Below are positions 28,991 through 36,439 of a stretch of DNA of 48,464 bases, in pieces. The notes under the pieces are model-generated. The model was not told where the DNA came from. It did no database searches and was given only the letters and a program-made list of their open reading frames with translations. Position numbers and translations under genes: made by a program. Source of the DNA: Planctomycetota bacterium (GTDB taxonomy: Bacteria; Planctomycetota; Planctomycetia; Pirellulales; Pirellulaceae); contig CAUJKL010000806.1 in NCBI GenBank assembly GCA_963204995.1, forward strand, positions 1 to 48,464, written 5' to 3'. Positions within the stretch are counted from its first letter, which is position 1. Every line of letters starts with the position of its first letter.

Positions 28991-30234
28991 TTATGTGGAT
29001 GTGGTCTAATAAACGATTCCCGTTGTTGGTGTTTCTACTCGGAATTGGTCAATTCACGTGCGCGCAAGAACAAACTTCCCCCGCCGCAGTTCTGCAGGAT
29101 GTTGAGTCTGCGCTGACTGCGCAAGGCGAGGCGATCTCTGTCTGTAACGTTATTACGTCAAGCGAATATCGTTATCGAAGCGGGCCGGCGCGCACCCGAA
29201 CAACTGCGGCAAAGGTGGACCTTCATATTAACAACGGTAGGTTTTATCAACTGCGTGAGTCGACGATAACGCGCAAAACCGGGGCAGTTAGTGTTCGCGA
29301 AAACGAGTACTCGTTTGACGGCAGAGTATTTTTCATCGGCCATCCAAGCAAGACAGGTGATTCGACTTTATTGACCGTCTTAGGCGAGAATCCGTCCGGT
29401 CGCGGAGTTGATGAACGACTGGTGAAGAACGAGTACTTACATGCTGCCGGATTCTTTGTTCCGGAGACACCTTTGCAATGGCGCGACGAACGTCCTGGTT
29501 CTCTCGTCGTTCGCAATATCAAGCTTGGTTTAGTAACGAAGGTATCCGTGAACGGGAACCTAGTGACGTTGGCCGTCGAGTCGCCCGACGAGCTAGTGCT
29601 GGAGAGTCGCAAGGTAGATTTGGCGGCGTTCGAGGCGGAACTGCGCTCGTTGGATTCTGACCCGAATTACATTGAGCAAGAGCTGACTGCGATCAAGTCG
29701 ACCCAGAAGGCCGAACCAATAAAATATAGTGAATTTGTCCTGGACGCATCGATCGGTTACGCCTTGGCCCAGCACAAGGAAACAACGGCTGATGGACGTC
29801 TCAGGTTCTCCGTGACGGCTAGCGAGCATCAAAAGTACGCTCTTGCGGACACTAACACCGCAATTTGGCTGCCCAAAACGTGCGCCATTCAATCCTATTT
29901 CGTCCCCGACACATTTTCCCAGCACGCGGAGACTCCGTATGTTGTTGCTACTGCTCACCTCGATTCATTTTCATTTTCACCACGAGAGAATGAGTTTGCA
30001 TTAGTTTACGAGACGGCAGGCACTCTCGTTGGTGATCGCAGTTCTGCCGAGGCTAAGAACGCTCCCGGCGGGCAGATCAACTTTACAGTGGATGCGGACG
30101 CTGACGCATTGAGGTTTGCGGCCGACAGTGCAAGATCATGGAGATCTTTGTTTATTGTTCTCAATATGCTGCTCTTCATGTTTTTGGGAATCGGCGTTTA
30201 TTTTGTACTTCAGAAACGCAAGAACGCGACCTAG
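28987..30234 (+). CDS. Exported protein with C-terminal membrane anchor, unknown function
   Basis: N-terminal signal VFLLGIGQFTCAQ; C-terminal TM LFIVLNMLLFMFLGIGVYFVLQKRKNAT; ATGA overlap with upstream gene. Confidence 0.75.
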   Translation: MIMWMWSNKRFPLLVFLLGIGQFTCAQEQTSPAAVLQDVESALTAQGEAISVCNVITSSEYRYRSGPARTRTTAAKVDLHINNGRFYQLRESTITRKTGAVSVRENEYSFDGRVFFIGHPSKTGDSTLLTVLGENPSGRGVDERLVKNEYLHAAGFFVPETPLQWRDERPGSLVVRNIKLGLVTKVSVNGNLVTLAVESPDELVLESRKVDLAAFEAELRSLDSDPNYIEQELTAIKSTQKAEPIKYSEFVLDASIGYALAQHKETTADGRLRFSVTASEHQKYALADTNTAIWLPKTCAIQSYFVPDTFSQHAETPYVVATAHLDSFSFSPRENEFALVYETAGTLVGDRSSAEAKNAPGGQINFTVDADADALRFAADSARSWRSLFIVLNMLLFMFLGIGVYFVLQKRKNAT

Positions 30235-30266
30235 GGCAGGCGTTCACTTCGACGAATGGCGATGTC

Positions 30267-31328
30267 ATGAACTTGCACACGAAATCGTTCGCCTACTTGC
30301 TTCTGCTGTGGCACGTCTCGCTTGCAAGTGACGCCGCAGAGCGGTTCGCCGCAGGCAGCTGGGAGAGCGTTGAACGGTATCACTGCGACATTGAGATTGA
30401 AATCCCGCAATTGGATGGCACGCCCGCTGAGGGCCGCAAGTACTTTCTACGGAAAAACATCGGAATGTCGGGCACGGGTAATTTCTATCATTATCTTGGG
30501 CATTACCACGAAGGCGATTCATGGAGACTTGAACCAAGGAACCAGGAAGTGATTATTACGGCGGGTTTGCGATTTCACCAATGGAAATTCAATCGGCAGT
30601 TCTCGTATCGCGAGATGAAGATCGGCGATCCGCTCCCCGGAACCTTAAGTGGCGATACCTTCTTCATGGTTTCGCCCTGCTGGACATTACGAGATTATGA
30701 GGTTCCTCGCGACCACCGAAGGGGCTCTGAGACCGTGTTCGTGCTGAGTGAAGCGATTAAGTCCCCCGACTACGTTGCGGCGGATGAATTGTCCGAGATT
30801 AACGGTTTTGTCTGTAGGCAGTACGCCGCGATAGACGGTTCCGATACGATATGGCTGGTTGCCGATCGCGAGCCGTGCTTAATGAGGAGAGAATTCCGGG
30901 AAGCCAAAACGGATGTCCTATTGCAACGTATCGATGTCCAGCGGATCAAAGAAGTTCAAGCCGGGTTATCGATGCCAATGGAGTACCAAAGTTTGGTTTT
31001 CGATCCCGTTCGGGGCGATTCCGTGTCGCCAATTCGACGAGCACATTTCCGCGTCTTGGATTTTAGTCTCGATGACGACGTGCCTGACGATATCTTTGTT
31101 GTTAGAATTCAGCCCGGAAGCATACAGACTACTGACGATGGATTTACGCAAGTTGCGGAAGGAGGTGAGGAGTTATTTTCTGAACTCGTCACTCACTTGC
31201 GCGACGTTGACCGAATTCGGCCCGCTGTTCCAAAGACACCTCGGCTCGCGCTCGCGGCGTGCTTCATTAGCGGGTTTCTTTTGGTTAGTACCGTCTCGTT
31301 CCACCGCAGGCGTTTGTTAAACAGTTGA
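30267..31328 (+). CDS. Exported protein with C-terminal membrane anchor, unknown function
   Basis: Start MNLHTKSFAYLLLLWHVSLASDA (signal); C-terminal LALAACFISGFLLVSTVSFHRRRLLNS. Confidence 0.75.
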   Translation: MNLHTKSFAYLLLLWHVSLASDAAERFAAGSWESVERYHCDIEIEIPQLDGTPAEGRKYFLRKNIGMSGTGNFYHYLGHYHEGDSWRLEPRNQEVIITAGLRFHQWKFNRQFSYREMKIGDPLPGTLSGDTFFMVSPCWTLRDYEVPRDHRRGSETVFVLSEAIKSPDYVAADELSEINGFVCRQYAAIDGSDTIWLVADREPCLMRREFREAKTDVLLQRIDVQRIKEVQAGLSMPMEYQSLVFDPVRGDSVSPIRRAHFRVLDFSLDDDVPDDIFVVRIQPGSIQTTDDGFTQVAEGGEELFSELVTHLRDVDRIRPAVPKTPRLALAACFISGFLLVSTVSFHRRRLLNS

Positions 31329-31376
31329 TTGGACGTGTGCCGCTATACGCTCCGAAACATTACGAAATGTGTTGAC

Positions 31377-32369
31377 ATGGTTTTCGCAAAACCACAACTC
31401 ACTAGGCGAAGTGATCATGCACGATCCGGCTTCACGCTCATCGAACTTCTCGTCGTGATCGCCATCATCGGCATTTTGGTGGCGTTACTCTTGCCGGCGG
31501 TTCAAGCGGCACGCGAAACGGCAAGCCGGATGGAATGTGCAAATCATCTGAAGCAGATCGGCACGGCGATCTTGCTGCATGAAAACACGTACCGCCACTT
31601 GCCCACCGGCGGTTGGGGCAAGGAGTGGGCGGCATTGCCGGAGTTAGGGGTGGATGGGCGGCAGCCGGGCGGCTGGATTTTTAATGTGTTGCCGTTCATC
31701 GAGCAGCAAAGCGTCCACGATCTGGGTGGCATCAGTCCGGCGTCGCTGACCGCGAACGGCCAGCGCCTGCAAGCAGCTCTGTCGGTCATGCACTGCCCCA
31801 GCCGACGCGGCGCGGAACTGTTTGCGAATCAACGCACCTGGCAACCGCCCTCGTATCCGCTGGTCAACGAATTGGCGCGGAACGATTACGCCATGAACGG
31901 CGGCGATCGCGTCATGCTGTATGGTATCGGTCCCGCGTCACTTGCCGCCGCCAATACGTTCGCCTGGCCGGATATGTCGCTGGCCAACGGCGTTTGTTTT
32001 CAACGCAGCACCGTTCGGCTGGCGGAGGTCACCGACGGCACCAGCAACACGTATCTCGCCGGCGAAAAACACTTGCGGCGTGACCATTATTACAACGGGC
32101 AAGATCAAGGCGACAACGAATCGCTGTACAGCGGCGACGACCGCGACTTGATCCGCTTCACGGGGACGTCGAGTATCCCAACATTAAAACCGCTGTCCGA
32201 TGCCTTCGTTGCGGGGCAAGAGGGTTTGGTGTTTGGCAGCGCCCACGGTGCGGGTTTTCAAGTGGCGTTGTGCGATGGCAGCGTGCGTTTGATCGTGTAT
32301 CAAGTCGACCATGACGTGCATGGCCGACTGGGGAATCGCCACGACGGCCAACCGGTGGAGTTGCCATGA
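31377..32369 (+). CDS. DUF1559-type protein with prepilin-like N-terminal methylation motif
   Basis: SGFTLIELLVVIAIIGILVALLLPAVQAARETASRMECANHLKQIG; C-terminal FGSAHGAGFQVALCDGSV. Confidence 0.95.
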   Translation: MVFAKPQLTRRSDHARSGFTLIELLVVIAIIGILVALLLPAVQAARETASRMECANHLKQIGTAILLHENTYRHLPTGGWGKEWAALPELGVDGRQPGGWIFNVLPFIEQQSVHDLGGISPASLTANGQRLQAALSVMHCPSRRGAELFANQRTWQPPSYPLVNELARNDYAMNGGDRVMLYGIGPASLAAANTFAWPDMSLANGVCFQRSTVRLAEVTDGTSNTYLAGEKHLRRDHYYNGQDQGDNESLYSGDDRDLIRFTGTSSIPTLKPLSDAFVAGQEGLVFGSAHGAGFQVALCDGSVRLIVYQVDHDVHGRLGNRHDGQPVELP

Positions 32370-32377
32370 TGCTGCAA

Positions 32378-32493
32378 GTAGGCCGGAACAAGTCTGCGCA
32401 GTTCCGGCATCCGCCATACGCCGCACCGCTGCCGGATATGCCGCTGCCGGAGAGACCGCTGCCGGAACTGCGCAAAGCCTTGTTCCGGCCTAC
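32378..32493. repeat. Palindromic REP-like element with ~32-nt arms and internal CCGCTGCCGGA repeats
   Basis: GTAGGCCGGAACAAG-TC-TGCGCAGTTCCGGC (32378-32408) vs GCCGGAACTGCGCAAAGCCTTGTTCCGGCCTAC (32461-32493); CCGCTGCCGGA x3 between. Confidence 0.93.
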
Positions 32494-32875
32494 AGCCACC
32501 TTGTCAGTCGCGTGTGTGCTGGCCGTCATCATGCTGGTTGGATGTGGCGGAGGCGGGCCAAGAGAAGTGTTTCCCGATGTCCATTGCCGCTCGCCCAACG
32601 GCAAACGGCCGACGAAAATCATTCCACGCTGGAAGTTTGATCGGATTCACGAGCTGATTCTCGCTCACGTTCCCGCGACGGAAGAAGGCATGGACTTCAA
32701 AGAGTTGAAAGCCAAGGTGGAAAGCGATATCGCCGACGACGAGCAGAAGCGGCTCGGCAAAATCTCGTGGCTGACCGAGACGGTTACACTCGAGTTGGAA
32801 ACTCGCGGCGACTTAACCCGAGTTCCCGACAACAACACACCTCTTCCGAAACGGATCAGACGCAATGGATCGTGA
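32480..32875 (+). CDS. Small putative lipoprotein downstream of DUF1559 gene
   Basis: SVACVLAVIMLVGCGGGG lipobox-like; ORF open from 32366 but its first ~38 codons lie in the palindromic repeat; TTG at 32480 is a possible start. Confidence 0.6.
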   Translation: MFRPTATLSVACVLAVIMLVGCGGGGPREVFPDVHCRSPNGKRPTKIIPRWKFDRIHELILAHVPATEEGMDFKELKAKVESDIADDEQKRLGKISWLTETVTLELETRGDLTRVPDNNTPLPKRIRRNGS

Positions 32876-33110
32876 GCCTCAACATCCTGATTCAGACGAC
32901 GACATTCCTGTCGCCGAAGTGTCAAGCTGGCTAGAGTTCGGAGGCTGGACGACGCTGGCGCTGATTCCGATGTTGTATTTGGTAAATGGCCCGGCCGTCT
33001 CGCAGGACCAGCTCGTGGTTCGTTGCGGGTTGATTGCTCTCGCGATCATCCTCGGTCCTGGATTCACCGTTGCTCGCAAAGTCCGAACCACACGCACAGG
33101 CAATCGTTAG
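32865..33110 (+). CDS. Small hypothetical membrane protein
   Basis: 81 aa with two hydrophobic stretches; overlaps upstream CDS end. Confidence 0.5.
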   Translation: MDREPQHPDSDDDIPVAEVSSWLEFGGWTTLALIPMLYLVNGPAVSQDQLVVRCGLIALAIILGPGFTVARKVRTTRTGNR

Positions 33111-33115
33111 CGGCG

Positions 33116-35428
33116 TTACCCGCCGATGCTGGCAACCACGATTGCCAACCCAATGATGCCGAAACAGACCACAAAGCAAACAATCACGCCGATGAAGTCC
33201 GTTTTTGTAGGGCGCTGGAATTCGAGGCTTGAACCCGGAAAAAGCTTGCGAGCTTCGAGTGCTTCGACGTTTGCTAGCGCGTCCTCCAGGTTCTTGCGAT
33301 CTTGCTCGTGGTCCGGCACCACCGGCGTCTTCATCTTGGAATAGTAGCGGTCGAGACCCGCCTTGCTGTTGCGAGGAGTGATCAAGCTGAACAGGATCAT
33401 GACCACAAATGGCATGATAATTTTAGGGGGCAGCGACAAGGTGTCGAGTGTGGCGTCCGTCATGGGACTCCAGTTAACTCCCACCCACCGATACAACAAA
33501 TAATCCACTTGAAAGTTGCCGTATCCACGCAGCTTGACGCTCTCGTCGTAGGCCAGAATCTGCTGCGTCGTCTTCTCGTTGATCTTCGTCGGCTCACCGA
33601 CCTTTTGCGGCTTCACATCGGCGAGCACATTACCGTCCGCGTCGATCGGTTTGACACCACCGGGCCAGTAGACACTTTTGCCGCCACTGGTTGTTGGTTC
33701 GAAAAACTTGTCGCCTTTGGCAAGTGGTTGTGGTTTCTCGCCAAGCCTGGCAATCGACTCTCGGGATCGGGTCAGTCGTAACGTCGCGATTTGCAACGGG
33801 AGAACGAATTCTTCTTCTGCCTCAGTCTCGGGTGCCGACTCGCGAAGTCTCGCGACGGCATCACGGTAGGCCCGCTCGGCGGAAGCAAAATCCGGCTCGA
33901 TCAACGCACTCATCTTCTCCCACTCGGCAATCTGTGCCTCTCGGCGACGTACATCACTCGGTGCTGCCTCCCGCTCCGTTGTCGTCTGCACAATTTGATT
34001 CGTCACAAGATAGTTCTTGTTGTCTTGCAATTCCGGCATCAACTTGGGCGCTAGGAACGGAATGCCAAAGAAGACAGCGACATTGAACACGACGGTCGCC
34101 CAAGCCGCTCCCGTCGTCGCTCGCCGCCAGTACAAGCCTACCCAAAACGGAGCCGCGAAGAGAACATTGAACACCCACGTCAATTGCAGTTGAGTAAACA
34201 CATCCATGTAAAACAGCGAGACGACAACCGCTCCGCCGACAACGATCACTCCGGTAATTCGCCCGATGCGAATGTATTCGGCTTCGGTTGCAGTTTGATT
34301 CAGGTAGGGAGCGTAGATATTACGCACCATCAGTGCCGAGCCGACGATCATATACGCATCGACACTGCTCATCAGCGCGGCGAGCAAGCACGCCAACATC
34401 AGACCTGTCAGCCCTGGCCCCAGCAGATTCCGCGACGCGACGCCCCAAGTCTTGTCCGGGTCGAGTACCAACTCGGGATCGTTCGCGTACAGAGCCAACG
34501 CGATCAGCGCAGTCAATACCCAGCCGACCGTACAGAATCGCTTCAGGAAATTGCCGACAACCAATCCGATCCGAGCGTCTGTCTCCGTCTTCGCCGAACC
34601 TCCGCCTGTGGCAATGAAATGCGGCTGGACCACGACGCCAATCAAATTGATGATCACAATCGCGACGATGCGATGCAGCGGGAACTCGCTGGTGCTGGTC
34701 GAACCAATCACATGAAAATGCTCTTTCGGCAATTGCTCGTGCATATATCGAAAGCCGTCCATCAGGCCATCCGTTTGCGGATCGCCGAACTGAGCGACGA
34801 GTGCATTCAATCCGTAGGGGATCAAAATGATCGACAACAGAATGATGCACAGACCTTGGATCAGGTCCGTCAGATAGGCTGCTCGCAAACCGCCCATGAT
34901 GCCGTAGACCACCACGATCACACCGATGATCGGGACCAATACGTATTCGATTCCGATCGCTTGCCCACCGAGCATCACGGTATCAGCTTCGATCAAAGGT
35001 GCCGCAACTTTGCCAATCGCCGAAAACAACATCGAGCCATAGACCATGTAAAACGACAGACCGAAGACGCAATACGCCGCGCCCAATGCTCGCGACTCGT
35101 AGCGTTCGACGAACCAATCGCCCAGCGTCAGATGTCGCATGCGTCGATACCACACACCGGCGATCCAGTAGAACGGCGTCACGAACAGCCAGTACATCAC
35201 GCTCCACATGCCGCTCATGCCGCTGGTATAGGTCGTGCGTCCTGTATTCACCGGATCGCTCGATCCCGTCCCCGCACCAAACGCGGCGAATGTTTGCAGC
35301 AGCTTGCCGAACGACCGCCCACCCATGAAGAAGTCCTCTTGCTCCTTCACCATCCGCGAGGCATAAATCCCGATGCCGATCATGACAGCGAAATATCCGG
35401 CTAGAACGAGATAATCGAGAAGTACCAT
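33116..35428 (-). CDS. Sodium:solute symporter family protein with large soluble insertion
   Basis: VLAGYFAVMIGIGIYASRMVKEQEDFFMGGRSFGKLLQTFAAFGAGTGSSD; multi-TM; start at 35428 since the upstream extension lies in a palindromic sequence. Confidence 0.88.
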   Translation of the reverse strand: MVLLDYLVLAGYFAVMIGIGIYASRMVKEQEDFFMGGRSFGKLLQTFAAFGAGTGSSDPVNTGRTTYTSGMSGMWSVMYWLFVTPFYWIAGVWYRRMRHLTLGDWFVERYESRALGAAYCVFGLSFYMVYGSMLFSAIGKVAAPLIEADTVMLGGQAIGIEYVLVPIIGVIVVVYGIMGGLRAAYLTDLIQGLCIILLSIILIPYGLNALVAQFGDPQTDGLMDGFRYMHEQLPKEHFHVIGSTSTSEFPLHRIVAIVIINLIGVVVQPHFIATGGGSAKTETDARIGLVVGNFLKRFCTVGWVLTALIALALYANDPELVLDPDKTWGVASRNLLGPGLTGLMLACLLAALMSSVDAYMIVGSALMVRNIYAPYLNQTATEAEYIRIGRITGVIVVGGAVVVSLFYMDVFTQLQLTWVFNVLFAAPFWVGLYWRRATTGAAWATVVFNVAVFFGIPFLAPKLMPELQDNKNYLVTNQIVQTTTEREAAPSDVRRREAQIAEWEKMSALIEPDFASAERAYRDAVARLRESAPETEAEEEFVLPLQIATLRLTRSRESIARLGEKPQPLAKGDKFFEPTTSGGKSVYWPGGVKPIDADGNVLADVKPQKVGEPTKINEKTTQQILAYDESVKLRGYGNFQVDYLLYRWVGVNWSPMTDATLDTLSLPPKIIMPFVVMILFSLITPRNSKAGLDRYYSKMKTPVVPDHEQDRKNLEDALANVEALEARKLFPGSSLEFQRPTKTDFIGVIVCFVVCFGIIGLAIVVASIGG

Positions 35429-35563
35429 GTTGGAGTCCTTGCAGGCGAGTCGGTGCTGTGAGCCGAACGCGTTAGCGTCGGGCACGTGCGCGGTGAGACC
35501 CGAGGTGACGAGTCAAAAGGTGTGAGCCCTATTGTAGATGGGTGAGTTCGTATCGCAACCAAG

Positions 35564-36439
35564 TCACGCCGTTCGATTCCGCCGCGCTCGCAACTTCGCA
35601 GGACTTCCTTCACCGAATGGGCTGTGAAGCGAAGGGATAGGCTTGTGAATCACAGACCGCAACGGGCCTGTCGGTGCAACCGCAGGCAGATGTTGCCACC
35701 ACGCTGCATGGGCCGAGATCGCCCGGTCCGCGAGTCGGTGAGCCAACATTGCGAGCAAGATCACATCGGATGCACAATAACGAATCAGCAACTCGCGGGC
35801 ACGTTGATCGCGATCGAGCGTCCAACGATTCCAGAGATGAATCGCCAGCTCACCGTCGGCGTCTTGCAGGTCCACGGGACGAGTGAATCCGAGTCGCGCT
35901 GTGATGCTCTTCAGGCTTCCCTTGAAACCTTTGTGATAACAGGGCCAGCGCAGGTCGAGGTGCGGACACGGCAGTTCCGGAATATGAAACGTGTCGAGCA
36001 CACGGGGCACGTCGAACGAACTGCCATTGAATGAAGCGAGTAATGTCACGTCGTCCAGCAAATGCAGAAAGTCGTCCAGGTTTTCGTGCTCGACAAATGT
36101 TTTCATTTCGCCGCGATGCCAACAGGCGATGACGGTGATCGGCGAATTGTGTTCCAGGCCCATCGTTTCGATGTCGAAGAACGAAGTCTCGTCGAGAAAT
36201 TCCGAGACGATTCGCCATTTGTCGAATGGCGAGAAGCGATCGACGAAGTAGCGAATGTCTTTTTCTCGGAGAGCTTCCAGGCAGCGCCGGGATTCTTCGA
36301 TCAGCGAATTTGAACGAGCCACGGGAAGTTGTTCGCCACAGCTAACAACGTCGTTCCACGAACGGACGCCGGCTTCGTGAAGCTGCGCGAGTCGAACGGG
36401 GCCGATCCCCGAGCAATGCAAGAGAGCTTCAGTGATCAA
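35564..36439 (-). CDS. mrfB: YprB/MrfB-like RNase H-fold 3'-5' exonuclease
   Basis: FFDIETMGLEHNSPITVIACW, LASFNGSSFDVPRVL, HLDLRWPCY, IRYCASDVILLAML (DEDD-type); 4-nt overlap with helicase gene. Confidence 0.8.
   Translation of the reverse strand: MITEALLHCSGIGPVRLAQLHEAGVRSWNDVVSCGEQLPVARSNSLIEESRRCLEALREKDIRYFVDRFSPFDKWRIVSEFLDETSFFDIETMGLEHNSPITVIACWHRGEMKTFVEHENLDDFLHLLDDVTLLASFNGSSFDVPRVLDTFHIPELPCPHLDLRWPCYHKGFKGSLKSITARLGFTRPVDLQDADGELAIHLWNRWTLDRDQRARELLIRYCASDVILLAMLAHRLADRAISAHAAWWQHLPAVAPTGPLRSVIHKPIPSLHSPFGEGSPAKLRARRNRTA

Noticed and set aside
34184-35404. 406-aa + ORF
   Set aside because: Antisense to the SSS symporter; composition (Q/H/R/D-rich) typical of a shadow ORF
35463-35481. 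Upstream extension of the SSS symporter start (MPDANAFGSQ...)
   Set aside because: Extension is encoded by the imperfect palindrome CCGAACGCGTTAGCGTCGG; start at 35428 matches the family better
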